From Psychrobacter immobilis (lineage in GTDB: Bacteria > Pseudomonadota > Gammaproteobacteria > Pseudomonadales > Moraxellaceae), in assembly GCF_904846235.1 (NCBI RefSeq), contig NZ_CAJGZN010000004.1:1-64000 (forward strand): DNA of 64,000 nucleotides. Reading direction: 5' to 3'. The notes under the pieces were generated by a model, which had not been told where the DNA came from, did no database searches, and saw only the letters and a program-made list of their open reading frames with translations. Shown here piece by piece: positions 18,373 through 26,743 of this stretch. Within the stretch, counting starts at the first letter, position 1. Each line of letters starts with the position of its first letter. A program made the translations under genes and the position numbers.

Positions 18373-19008
18373 TTAGATACTGCTAGATTTTGGTACGCCA
18401 TACTCTGCATGGTCGACCACATGGTTGTTTTGTTCAATAGTCAGTCGATAGCCTTTAATAATACCGTCATATGGCAAACTGCCCTCATACTGCTGATAAT
18501 GCTCACAGATGCTGTCTTGAATCACTAATTTACGTGCAGCATCGTCTAATTTGGCAAAACCGCTAGGCAGATGTACTTGCGCAAAACGTGAAGCTGCGCC
18601 ACGAGACATCCAATTATCAGCACTCGTAAATGCAAAATCCACTTCCGCTCGTAAGCTATATCTGGGTAGCGTATTAGAGTAATTTGCCAAGTCGTATTTA
18701 ATTTGCGCAATATCTTCTGCGAATGGCTGATACGGTATCTCAAGTACAGCAAACAGTTTTGCCAAAAACTCATCAGCGGTAAAGTGTTTGTCCATATAGC
18801 TACCATCAAGCCCAAGGAATTTGCTCGACAATACATGGCGCAGGCGGTCATAGGCAGGTATGGTATGTTTAAGAGGATAGCCCATTTGCTTGACGATATC
18901 TTGCGGACGCAGCTCAAGCGACTCTATTTGATTGATAATATATTGCGCTAGAGAATGGCGTGGGTGATAACGACGGGTATATTTAGATGGATTAGCAATG
19001 TGGCTCAT
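18373..19008 (-). CDS. hypothetical protein with possible HTH-like N terminus
   Basis: A 211-residue soluble protein that I do not recognise. I chose the ATG at 19008 (MSHIANPSKYTRRYHPRHS) with AAGG upstream; an in-frame start 19 codons earlier is possible. Residues 18-60 (LAQYIINQIESLELRPQDIV, then KQMGYPLKHTIPAYDRLRHVL) resemble the helix pattern of an XRE-type DNA-binding region, but that is only a resemblance. The rest has no signal peptide, membrane helix or cofactor motif. It stands alone between a terminator and a long non-coding gap. Confidence 0.7.
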   Translation of the reverse strand: MSHIANPSKYTRRYHPRHSLAQYIINQIESLELRPQDIVKQMGYPLKHTIPAYDRLRHVLSSKFLGLDGSYMDKHFTADEFLAKLFAVLEIPYQPFAEDIAQIKYDLANYSNTLPRYSLRAEVDFAFTSADNWMSRGAASRFAQVHLPSGFAKLDDAARKLVIQDSICEHYQQYEGSLPYDGIIKGYRLTIEQNNHVVDHAEYGVPKSSSI

Positions 19009-19404
19009 GATATTGAACACCTTAGACTCCTGTAACTCCGACGAAAAAGTATGATATACGCCCAAATAGGCAAAAAATCAGGCACAAATGAGGTTGTCGG
19101 AGTACAGGCTCATGCGCTTTACCAGAGTTGTTTTATATCGTGCTGGAAGTTGCAAGGTTTGTCACGCTGCCATGAGATTATTGTCATGGTCGGCGATAAC
19201 AAAACTGTTAAACCCACGATAGATCATTCAACGATGATAGCACATCAGATGACAAAAAATAAATACCGATATTTGTGACCGTTTGTGAATAATTCTTTTT
19301 CACATTGAGCACTCAATCTTAGACGTTTCGATGCACCATTTATTCATGTGCTAACACGAGGTTCAACATCGAAATATTAAGGTTGAAGTATTAAAAATTA
19401 ACGC
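19009..19404. other. intergenic region without a supported gene
   Basis: Holds the ribosome-binding site and presumably the promoter of the minus-strand gene ending at 18373. Nearer the reductase gene there is a distant inverted repeat (TTTCGATG at 19326-19333, CATCGAAA at 19367-19374) that could mark transcript termination. Short open frames here lack ribosome-binding sites and family resemblance. Confidence 0.4.
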
Positions 19405-20388
19405 TTAGCGATTGACATCAACAACTATTCGACCACGAACCTTACCATCCAACAATTCACTTGCTGTCGGAATGACTTCGCTTAGACCAATCTCTCTGGT
19501 GATTGCATCTAATTGCGTCATATCCAAACTTTTACTCAAACGCTGCCATGCTTCTACACGCTCATCATAAGGTCGTGTCACACTATTGATACCAAGTAAA
19601 CTGACACCGCGTAAAATAAATGGCGCAACAGTAGCAGGGAAATCCATGCCTTGAGCCAGCCCACAAGTAGCGACTAAACCATCTTCACACGTACTGGCAC
19701 AAACGTTGGCCAGCGTATGACTACCAACAGAATCAATTGCTGCGGCCCATTTCTCCTTACCAAGCGCTCGTCCTGGGCTACTCAATTCAGTACGGTCAAT
19801 GATCGTCGTAGCACCGAGGCTCTTTAAGTATTCCGCTTCTTCTAGACGTCCCGTAGAAGCCGTGACAGAGTAACCTTGATTTGCTAGAAGTGCGATGGCA
19901 AAGCTCCCCACGCCGCCATTAGCACCCGTCACCAATACTTCACCGCGCTCTGGTGTGAGTCCATGACGTTCCAACGCAATTAGACAAAGCATCGCAGTAT
20001 ATCCTGCTGTACCAATTGCCATCGCCTGACGTTCAGTCATCGACTCAGGGAGCGGGATAAGCCAGTCACCGTTTAATCGCGCCTTTTGTGATAGACCGCC
20101 CCAATATTTCTCACCCACACTCCAACCATTCAACAACACTTTGTCGCCAGCTTTGTAGCGAGGATGGCTACTTGTTTCGACAGTGCCCGCTAAATCAATC
20201 CCTGGAACCATGGGGAATGTGCGTACCACAGGGCTACGACCCGTAATGGCCAATCCGTCCTTATAATTGAGCGTACTAAATGCCACACGAACCGTGACAT
20301 CCCCTTCTGGCAATTGCGTGTCCTGTATCTCTGTCAGATTAGACTGATAAACATCGTCATTTTTTTCAATTAATATTGCATTAAACAT
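19405..20388 (-). CDS. acuI: acrylyl-CoA reductase / YhdH-type NADPH oxidoreductase
   Basis: A 327-residue medium-chain dehydrogenase/reductase without zinc ligands, of the AcuI/YhdH group. It starts MFNAILIEKNDDVYQSNL and has STLNYKDGLAITGRSPVVR and FPMVPGIDLAGTV, with the nucleotide-binding motif VTGANGGVGSFAIALL. AcuI reduces toxic acryloyl-CoA to propionyl-CoA with NADPH, for example during DMSP or 3-hydroxypropionate metabolism. The gene lies 79 bases downstream of a TetR gene of the AcuR/NemR type, and two operator-like sites occupy the gap. This supports an electrophile-induced detoxification unit. A general quinone reductase role remains possible. Confidence 0.9.
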   Translation of the reverse strand: MFNAILIEKNDDVYQSNLTEIQDTQLPEGDVTVRVAFSTLNYKDGLAITGRSPVVRTFPMVPGIDLAGTVETSSHPRYKAGDKVLLNGWSVGEKYWGGLSQKARLNGDWLIPLPESMTERQAMAIGTAGYTAMLCLIALERHGLTPERGEVLVTGANGGVGSFAIALLANQGYSVTASTGRLEEAEYLKSLGATTIIDRTELSSPGRALGKEKWAAAIDSVGSHTLANVCASTCEDGLVATCGLAQGMDFPATVAPFILRGVSLLGINSVTRPYDERVEAWQRLSKSLDMTQLDAITREIGLSEVIPTASELLDGKVRGRIVVDVNR

Positions 20389-20401
20389 AGTAGCTCCTAT
20401 T

Positions 20402-20416
20402 TAGACCAATCGTCTA
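20402..20416. promoter_or_regulatory. AcuR/NemR-type operator, proximal to acuI
   Basis: TAGACCAATCGTCTA has five-base arms (TAGAC/GTCTA) around five bases. It lies 14 bases upstream of the acuI ATG and matches the two other sites at 20434 and 21114. The GACC-NN-TCGTC core resembles published NemR-type boxes as I remember them. Confidence 0.6.
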
Positions 20417-20433
20417 TAAATGAGTAAAAATGA

Positions 20434-20452
20434 TTTAGACCGGTCGTCTAAA
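20434..20452. promoter_or_regulatory. AcuR/NemR-type operator, strongest copy
   Basis: TTTAGACCGGTCGTCTAAA has seven-base perfect arms (TTTAGAC/GTCTAAA) around CGGTC. It lies in the 79-base gap between the TetR gene and acuI, so it may control a separate acuI promoter. Confidence 0.65.
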
Positions 20453-20467
20453 AATATAGATAAAAAA

Positions 20468-21100
20468 TTACTTCTGTATTCCTGCTACAAAACCTCGGAA
20501 AAAAGCATCTAATGGACTGACATCTTGCGTCAACTTAGCACGCAAAACCGCACCTTCCCATCCGATCCAAAAGAAAGCAGCAAGCTCATCACAATCACTA
20601 TTAGAATGTACTTGCCCTTGTTGTACTGCAAGACGCAAGCAAGCCGCTAAACGCTCCTGCCAATCAAGCAGTATGTTTTCTAACTCACAGCGAAAACTCT
20701 CAGGCAACACGACAATCTCTTGACCCAAATTGCCTACCAAACAGCCGCGTCGAAATTCATGCTTGATCATTCCCGACTTAGCATCTTCAACAAAGTCACT
20801 AATGCGCTGCATAGGAGACACTTGCTCGTTTAAAAAACAATGATCTAGCTTGCGAGCAAAATATAACGCGTACTGTCGCAACACTTCCTGTCCAAACGCC
20901 TCTTTATTTTTGAAGTAATTGTAGAAGGAACCTTTAGGCACATTGATACGTTTGAGTATGGCATCGATACCAGTGGTCGCAAAGCCTTGCTCTGTCAGCA
21001 TCTCCATCCCAGATCTCAAAAGAGCTTCACGGGTATCCGTAAACTCTCGTTCAACATTAGGTGGACGCCCTCGACGGGCTTTTGGCTTAGTAATCGTCAT
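20468..21100 (-). CDS. acuR: TetR family regulator of the AcuR/NemR type
   Basis: A 210-residue regulator starting with an arginine-rich arm (KARRGRPPNVEREF) and a TetR helix-turn-helix (GIDAILKRINVPKGSFYNYF). The ligand domain has RRGCLVGNLGQE, the Cys-containing motif typical of the AcuR/NemR subfamily, where Cys oxidation or alkylation relieves repression. It sits directly upstream of acuI on the same strand. GACC-GATC-GTC-like sites precede both genes, so self-regulation and control of acuI are likely. The symbol rests on subfamily and context. Confidence 0.85.
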   Translation of the reverse strand: MTITKPKARRGRPPNVEREFTDTREALLRSGMEMLTEQGFATTGIDAILKRINVPKGSFYNYFKNKEAFGQEVLRQYALYFARKLDHCFLNEQVSPMQRISDFVEDAKSGMIKHEFRRGCLVGNLGQEIVVLPESFRCELENILLDWQERLAACLRLAVQQGQVHSNSDCDELAAFFWIGWEGAVLRAKLTQDVSPLDAFFRGFVAGIQK

Positions 21101-21113
21101 GCATAGATATTAT

Positions 21114-21124
21114 GACCGATCGTC
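21114..21124. promoter_or_regulatory. AcuR/NemR-type operator before the TetR gene
   Basis: GACCGATCGTC, 14 bases upstream of the regulator's ATG, shares the GACC-NN-TCGTC core with the two sites before acuI. Arms are short (GAC/GTC) and the outer bases are less symmetrical than at 20434. Confidence 0.5.
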
Positions 21125-21197
21125 TTTAATGTCAATCAATTATTTTTAGCGGTCTATTTATCCATCAGTCGCGACAGTTTTTTGACTGCCCTTGCTA

Positions 21198-21782
21198 TTA
21201 GTCTTCACCATGATATGTTGCCTCATCCATCCAAACGATGGGGTCTTCGCACAGATGAGTTACGTGATACCAGATATCACTACTACGAGCGATACGGTGA
21301 TGACCGCCTACAAAATAATCGATGTTCCAGCTATCAGGCAGATTAACTAAGGTTCGTCTAGCGACCGCTACGTCTAAGCTTTCATCATCGACTTCTACCA
21401 TAACTCGTACTATCTCGGTATTGGTCGTGGGAAAAGACAGCTTCATATCAGCCACGTCAGGGATACGGTCAACCAATACCTCACTTGGATAGATACAAGG
21501 CGCAATCAACAGCGCGCGCAAGTTATACTTATGCGCAAAATGATTGGCAAACCAACCACCAAGCGAATGCCCTGCCAACACCACTCGAGGATACTGTGTC
21601 ATTTTCTCGCGAATCAATGCATCATAAATCTCAAATATTTCTGCAAAACTCTCGCGGTAATTGACCGTTTGACAGTATTTTGGCTCACGCGTGATACAGG
21701 TATATTTGCTGGTCTCATTGCTAGAATCGAGACCATGAAAAAACAGTAAAAACGTATCATTGTTTTCAATAGGAAACATCAT
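21198..21782 (-). CDS. alpha/beta hydrolase, YqiA/YcfP (UPF0227)-like
   Basis: A 194-residue single-domain hydrolase. The N terminus has FLLFFHGLDSSNETSKY (oxyanion HG motif), the nucleophile elbow is AGHSLGGWFANHFA, and a late GGHHRIA supplies a candidate catalytic His. The preceding IVRVMVEVDDESLD offers the Asp. Size and motif order match the small esterase-like proteins YqiA and YcfP. Its substrate is unknown. It is 57 bases downstream of the 304-residue unknown gene on the same strand and probably cotranscribed. Confidence 0.75.
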   Translation of the reverse strand: MMFPIENNDTFLLFFHGLDSSNETSKYTCITREPKYCQTVNYRESFAEIFEIYDALIREKMTQYPRVVLAGHSLGGWFANHFAHKYNLRALLIAPCIYPSEVLVDRIPDVADMKLSFPTTNTEIVRVMVEVDDESLDVAVARRTLVNLPDSWNIDYFVGGHHRIARSSDIWYHVTHLCEDPIVWMDEATYHGED

Positions 21783-21839
21783 AACCCTCTCCTTTTTTAA
21801 TTATTATTTAGGTTTATTCTTGATAACTTGGCTTATAAA

Positions 21840-22754
21840 TTAATCTCGTTTTTGACTAGCAATCTGCGCTTGATACAAGCTCAAAATCTCCTCACAAGCC
21901 TGCATTGAGATATTTTTTGCAAAACCTTCGTTAAACCAAAAATCATAAACCGCTTGGACAATGGCTTTCACCGCTTCTGCATTTTCTGGCTTTTGTTCTG
22001 TTAGTTTCATCGCAATGTCTTGCGCTTGTATATCCGACTCGCTATAGGGCGCGCTCCAGCCCACGCCATAACAATAGAGCACATCATTGATCGCCAATAT
22101 GAATATAGCATTCGACACCCCAAATGACCCGACAAGCCTGTCAAGCATTGCACAGCGCTCTTCGTAAATACTGACCTCTATCGGCATATCAGCTTGATCA
22201 AACAAACAGTCACAACTCACCATGTGCGAGGGTTTACTAAAATCATCCCATAACAATGAATAAGTTCCACGAATCCCGCCCTTCTCTACTATATTAAATT
22301 GCCAAATCGCATAATGAGTATCTGGCCCTTTATAAGGCACATGTACGAACCACTGCATCATCACATCACTGTCATACATAATATGAGTACTACCAATCCG
22401 CACGCCCTGCTTAGGCAGTACATCCTGATACACGCTATTTATATCATCACTATAGAGCGTGACTTTACGTAAGTTTTCATCACTGCTATCGCCTAACTCC
22501 GCTCGTGCTTCTTTTATGCTTCGATAGGGTTTAAAGGGTGCTACCCATCTGAGCGTCTCATTAGTATTGTTCACGAAATAAATATCATCTTCATAACTGT
22601 CTACAGAAACCGTTTCGAGGTAAAACAATGGCTGTTTTCGTACTCGGCCTTTCTCATCATTTGCTAGTGCCGTTATACCAGATAGCTTTGAGCCACCCGA
22701 CCACTGCATATTGTCTAACCGTTTTTTCTCAAACTGATACGTTAATGTCGTCAT
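21840..22754 (-). CDS. hypothetical protein
   Basis: A 304-residue protein that I do not recognise. No signal peptide or membrane segment. It is rich in aromatic residues with beta-strand-like stretches (MMQWFVHVPYKGPDTHYAIW, LLWDDFSKPSHMVSCDCLF) and has an acidic C-terminal helix region. The first 45 residues contain a basic linker (ANDEKGRVRKQPLFYLETVS). It is probably a soluble cytoplasmic protein, cotranscribed with the small hydrolase just downstream. Good length and codon structure support a real gene. Confidence 0.75.
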   Translation of the reverse strand: MTTLTYQFEKKRLDNMQWSGGSKLSGITALANDEKGRVRKQPLFYLETVSVDSYEDDIYFVNNTNETLRWVAPFKPYRSIKEARAELGDSSDENLRKVTLYSDDINSVYQDVLPKQGVRIGSTHIMYDSDVMMQWFVHVPYKGPDTHYAIWQFNIVEKGGIRGTYSLLWDDFSKPSHMVSCDCLFDQADMPIEVSIYEERCAMLDRLVGSFGVSNAIFILAINDVLYCYGVGWSAPYSESDIQAQDIAMKLTEQKPENAEAVKAIVQAVYDFWFNEGFAKNISMQACEEILSLYQAQIASQKRD

Positions 22755-23491
22755 CGTTATATCCTTATTATTTTGATTTTGGTTTTTCGCTGCAGTTTTT
22801 CGTTGTTGTTATATTATGAATGCTGATTTCAAGCCAGCCGAGCCTATTCGCCATCGTTTAAATGACGTCATTATCTATAAAGTTACGTAAATTAATCGAC
22901 TTGGTAAGGTAGTATTTTTTTAATTCCGATAGGCTTTTTAGCCACAGTTTTTCGCTGTTGCATTGCTTATATTTTTGCAATGTTAACGAGCTTTTTTCTG
23001 CTAGGTTTTTCGTTCATTAATAAATATGGTTTTTTAGGTTTGTACAGGCGCAGAAGTTTAGGATAAAACGTAAATAACATTACTAGAAAAAATTCGCTAA
23101 GATAGCGTTTAAAGACTCAGTTAAAAAGTGAAGCATTGCGCCCCGAGGGTTAACTGGTTTTTACCTCATGTCATTTTGCCTGACCTAATAACTATAATAT
23201 AAGCTCACATAAAAATAAAGCCGTTTAAAACTTCTACGACAACTGGTGTCGCTTCTTTTTAAATGAATTGTAGTTTAGTCGTTAGCAAGGAGCCCAACAC
23301 AATAAGTATAATTAACGACAGTTTCATATTATTCAAGTATCCTCAATAAACGTCCAATTAACAATCCTTATCAAAAAACACCTTTCACGATTGACGTGGG
23401 CTTGCTATCTTGCCCCGCAAACCTTGTATTCTAATTAAGCCTGCCCCACTTTGACCTATCACACGTAGTATTTGCATCTGTATTGGATTTT
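22755..23491. other. long non-coding region
   Basis: No supported gene in about 740 bases. There are partial direct repeats of a CAGTTTTTCGYTGTTG motif near 22790 and 22944, with a related TAGGTTTTTCG near 23003. There is also a 12-base palindrome AATGACGTCATT (22861-22872) and a small hairpin CGCTA-AGA-TAGCG (23095-23107). Promoters for both flanking genes should lie here, but I could not pick one with confidence. I see no tRNA or known small RNA. Confidence 0.4.
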
Positions 23492-24691
23492 ATGACACAT
23501 AACAATGAGGCCAGCTCAAACGCTCGCCGAACTCAGTATTTTCAAGTATTTTTGATGGGCGTTAGTGCCTTTATTATGAACACCACAGAATTTGTCCCTG
23601 TGGCGCTGTTGAGCGACATTGCTCAAGACTTCTCTATTACGACAGCAGAGACCGGCTGGATGTTGACACTCTATGCTTGGATTGTCGCAGCGATGTCATT
23701 ACCACTGATGCTATTGACCAGTCGATTTGAGCGCAAGCGATTGCTCTTAGGACTGTTTGTAGTATTCATTGCCAGTCATGTACTGTCCGTATTCGCCTGG
23801 AGCTTTGATGTGCTACTCATTAGTCGGGTTGGGATTGCGTTATCGCATGCGATATTTTGGTCGATCACAGCTGCCATCGCGATACGCGTCGCGCCTGAAG
23901 GCAAAAAAGCCTTAGCGCTTAGCGTACTGGCGACTGGTACGTCGTTAGCAATGGTACTGGGTGTGCCGCTGGGACGTTTAGTCGGACAATGGTTTGGCTG
24001 GCGTGCCACATTTGGCGGTATTGGCGTCATCGCCTTAATTGTATTTATTCTACAAGCGAGGCTCTTACCAACGCTACCTAGTATGTTTGAAGGATCTTTT
24101 AGAAAGATTCCAGAACTCCTTAAAAACCCTTTATTGGTCTGTCTGTACCTGCTTATTTTATTAGTCTTTACAGCGCACTATACGGCTTATTCTTATATAG
24201 AACCATTTATGCGCCAAGTTGGCAATATCAGTGAAAACGCTGCTACTTTTGTACTGTTGCTATTCGGTGCAGCAGGAATTGTGGGCAGTGTGATTTTTAG
24301 TCGTTGGGGCGATCGGTTCAATACCAGATTGATGCTGATATCGACCATACTGATGCTCGTGTCTATGCTTGCGCTGTTGCTAGCAGTGTCCTCTGTATGG
24401 GCGCTCAGCTTTATCGCCTTACTTTGGGGCGCGGCACTCATGCTACTGATTATTTCAATGCAGGCCAAAGTCATCATGGTCGATGTCAATGCGCAAGACA
24501 TGCTAATGTCGATGTTCTCAGGTATTATTAATTTGGGGATTGGTACGGGTGCGCTATTCGGCGGTTATGCCGTGACGCATATCTCACTATCTAGCGTAGG
24601 GTACACCGGTGCGGCTATCGCAGTTGTGGCGTTACTCTTGATGCTATTTATGATCAAGCGTTTTCCTGAACTGAGTAAACGACTTGGCTAA
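23492..24691 (+). CDS. sotB: MFS sugar efflux transporter, SotB/YdeA type
   Basis: A 399-residue transporter with twelve hydrophobic segments. The first helices read AFIMNTTEFVPVALLSDIAQ and GWMLTLYAWIVAAMSLPLML, followed by VVFIASHVLSVFAWSF, very close to Escherichia coli SotB, which exports arabinose and IPTG-like sugars. TAHYTAYSYIEPFM in the seventh helix region is another SotB hallmark. I use the ATG at 23492; a TTG three codons upstream is in frame. A perfect terminator follows. The natural substrate in this organism is unknown. Confidence 0.88.
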   Translation: MTHNNEASSNARRTQYFQVFLMGVSAFIMNTTEFVPVALLSDIAQDFSITTAETGWMLTLYAWIVAAMSLPLMLLTSRFERKRLLLGLFVVFIASHVLSVFAWSFDVLLISRVGIALSHAIFWSITAAIAIRVAPEGKKALALSVLATGTSLAMVLGVPLGRLVGQWFGWRATFGGIGVIALIVFILQARLLPTLPSMFEGSFRKIPELLKNPLLVCLYLLILLVFTAHYTAYSYIEPFMRQVGNISENAATFVLLLFGAAGIVGSVIFSRWGDRFNTRLMLISTILMLVSMLALLLAVSSVWALSFIALLWGAALMLLIISMQAKVIMVDVNAQDMLMSMFSGIINLGIGTGALFGGYAVTHISLSSVGYTGAAIAVVALLLMLFMIKRFPELSKRLG

Positions 24692-24761
24692 ATAATAAGT
24701 CGATATTAAAGGATAGCCAAAAATAGCAGTCGGGAAGGAACCGTCAGAGAACAAGAAGCAG

Positions 24762-24794
24762 AATGCCAGCCATCTAAATGGGCTGGCATTTTTT
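24762..24794 (+). terminator. intrinsic terminator after sotB
   Basis: AATGCCAGCC pairs perfectly with GGCTGGCATT, and the right arm runs into six T residues. It lies 71 bases after the sotB stop. Confidence 0.88.
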
Positions 24795-24837
24795 GTTATG
24801 GTCTATGAAAGCATTACGAGGATTGCCTATATATTCA

Positions 24838-24866
24838 TTGAACGAACGTTCAGGTGCAGTTATACT
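24838..24866 (+). promoter_or_regulatory. promoter with overlapping palindromic operator
   Basis: TTGAAC (24838-24843) and TATACT (24861-24866) are separated by 17 bases, a fair sigma70 promoter. The palindrome TGAACGAACGTTCA (24839-24852; arms TGAACG/CGTTCA around AA) overlaps the -35 box, an arrangement typical of repression by a TetR-type protein. No TetR gene adjoins, so the binder is unknown. The start point near 24873 would leave a leader of about 170 bases before the transporter, including a small open frame. Confidence 0.5.
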
Positions 24867-24952
24867 AATTTTATTGGAAATGAGTATGCTTAGGCTATAA
24901 GTATACTTAATAAAGGACTGATAAGGATTAAGCACAAAAGGATGAGTGTGAA

Positions 24953-25045
24953 ATGGATAATATTCAACACAAGGAAGTCATTACCTACGATCTAAATTTA
25001 GTAACGATATATATTACGAATTTTCAACTTGATGGAGATTCGTGA
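24953..25045 (+). CDS. 30-residue leader ORF coupled to the MFS gene
   Basis: ATG to TGA encodes 30 residues beginning MDNIQHKEVITYDLNL and ending NFQLDGDS. AAAGGATG lies ten bases upstream. The TGA shares its last base with the transporter's ATG (TGATG), the geometry of translational coupling. There is no membrane segment or family resemblance. It could be a regulatory leader peptide, a small protein, or a remnant of a longer gene. It is too short to be certain it is translated. Confidence 0.4.
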   Translation: MDNIQHKEVITYDLNLVTIYITNFQLDGDS

Positions 25046-26322
25046 TGTCTGATCGAATGACTCAACAAGACAGTCAAGATCAAGGAAATCAAGATAACAC
25101 TGCGCCCCTCAGATTGGGTAAATTGCATTATGCTTGGATCGTTGCTGCGACAGGCTCTGTAGCAATGTTCTGCGGACTTGGGTTAGGACGATTCGCATTT
25201 GGCATGTTACTACCGTCCATGTCATCCTCTTTAGGATTAAATTATACCCAAAGCGGCATATTGGGATTTACCAACTTGATAGGATATCTCGTTGCGGTGC
25301 TTCTAAGCCCCTTTATCCTACCTCGATTAGGTACTCGAACGACTGCGACGGCAAGCCTCCTCCTCATTGCTGTCTCTATGTTCGGTATGACTGTTACCAC
25401 CAGTTTTCCAATACTTTGCGCGCTCTATGTGTTGACGGGTATTGGTAGCGGCGGCGTGGTCTTACCAATGATGAGCGTCATGTCGCATTGGTTTTTCCCT
25501 TCACACCGCGGGCTTGCTTTAGGACTGGTCATGGCGGGACCCGGCTTTGGTATCATTTTATCAGGCTTTGTCGTACCCAAACTCTTACCTATCTCTACCC
25601 TACTGTCTTGGCAGATAGGTTGGCTAATTTTTGCCGTGATTAATATTGTGGTAGCTTGGCTTACTTTTACTTTGATTCGTAACCATCCAGACGATGTTAG
25701 TCAAAATCCTTTTGGGCGCGCACCCACCTTACCTGTTAAAAATAAGAAAAAGCTAGAACGTAGCAATATTAAGCTGCTCGTACATTTAGGTGTCATCTTT
25801 GCTATTTATGGTGCTACTTATATGGTTTACGTCACCTTCATCGTGACCAGTATGGTTGGCTCATATCAGCTGAGTGAAGCGACTGCTGGTGGTGTTTGGG
25901 CATGGATTGGGCTGCTGAGCATGTTCTCAGGCATGTTGTTTGGCTGGATTTCTGACCACATTGGTAGACGCCTTGGTCTAGCGCTGGCTTTTTTCTTTCT
26001 TGCCATCGCTTATCTGTTGGTCGGACTTACTGATTGGCATTCAGGACTGTATTTGTCAATTATACTGTTTGGCCTAGTGGTTTGGAGTGTGCCTGTCATT
26101 ATGGCAGCTTCTGCAGGTGATTATTTCGGGCCTGCGGCGGCGGCAAGTGCGCTCGCAGCGCTGACTTTTGCCTTTTCAGGTGGACAGGCTCTCGGGCCAG
26201 TGGCAGCAGGCTATCTTGCAGAAGCCACTGGAGACTTTAGTATCAGTTATATGATATCTGGTATCGCCGCTTTTATAGCGCTTGGACTTGCCTTATTATT
26301 GCGTCCACAAAAACAAGCTTAA
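25045..26322 (+). CDS. MFS transporter, YbfB/YjiJ-like
   Basis: A 425-residue transporter with twelve predicted membrane segments. The N-terminal half has FCGLGLGRFAFGMLLPSMSS and SGILGFTNLIGYLVAVLLSP, the pattern of YbfB/YjiJ proteins. GWISDHIGRRLGL after the central loop is the MFS loop motif. Substrate unknown. The start is the ATG at 25045 with GGAG seven bases upstream; a GTG directly before it is in frame. A small ORF overlaps the start by one base, and an operator-like palindrome lies in the promoter further up. Confidence 0.85.
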   Translation: MSDRMTQQDSQDQGNQDNTAPLRLGKLHYAWIVAATGSVAMFCGLGLGRFAFGMLLPSMSSSLGLNYTQSGILGFTNLIGYLVAVLLSPFILPRLGTRTTATASLLLIAVSMFGMTVTTSFPILCALYVLTGIGSGGVVLPMMSVMSHWFFPSHRGLALGLVMAGPGFGIILSGFVVPKLLPISTLLSWQIGWLIFAVINIVVAWLTFTLIRNHPDDVSQNPFGRAPTLPVKNKKKLERSNIKLLVHLGVIFAIYGATYMVYVTFIVTSMVGSYQLSEATAGGVWAWIGLLSMFSGMLFGWISDHIGRRLGLALAFFFLAIAYLLVGLTDWHSGLYLSIILFGLVVWSVPVIMAASAGDYFGPAAAASALAALTFAFSGGQALGPVAAGYLAEATGDFSISYMISGIAAFIALGLALLLRPQKQA

Positions 26323-26743
26323 TTCCAGTCTCTATAGTATTGATACTCCTAACTATACTTTGAGCTAGCCGCTAGTGACGTCTGTATACGAATTTGGCCT
26401 GATTATCTTACTGTGGAGTGTTGAGTTTATACTGTATATAATTGGGCAGTTACTTGGGTTAAACAAGCAATATCAATAGATAAGCCTTATACTTTATACT
26501 TTTCAATAAAAATAACTGAATAAAAATCAGGTGCTTACAGCATAATTACATAGAAGGAAACAAAATATTATGTGAGCGAGACAGTATGATTTTTTAATAC
26601 TTGAATACCCCTTTTTTATGCTCTAAAAACTTACTTAAATAAGGGAATATTCTTGCAATTTTGCAATCAAAACGATTGCTAGCTTTCTAAAAAGTGGTTA
26701 CACTCGGTTGACAAACTATTACATTGATGACAAGGAAGTCGCT
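26323..26743. other. intergenic region before the esterase
   Basis: About 420 AT-rich bases with no supported gene. It must hold the transcript end of the MFS gene and the promoter of the esterase gene, but no clear hairpin or -10/-35 pair stands out. The repeated TTGCAA near 26655 is the only recurring motif I noted. Confidence 0.35.

Noticed and set aside
23095-23107. Short CGCTA-AGA-TAGCG stem as a regulatory RNA
   Set aside because: Five-base arms occur often by chance and there is no adjacent gene start or T-run.
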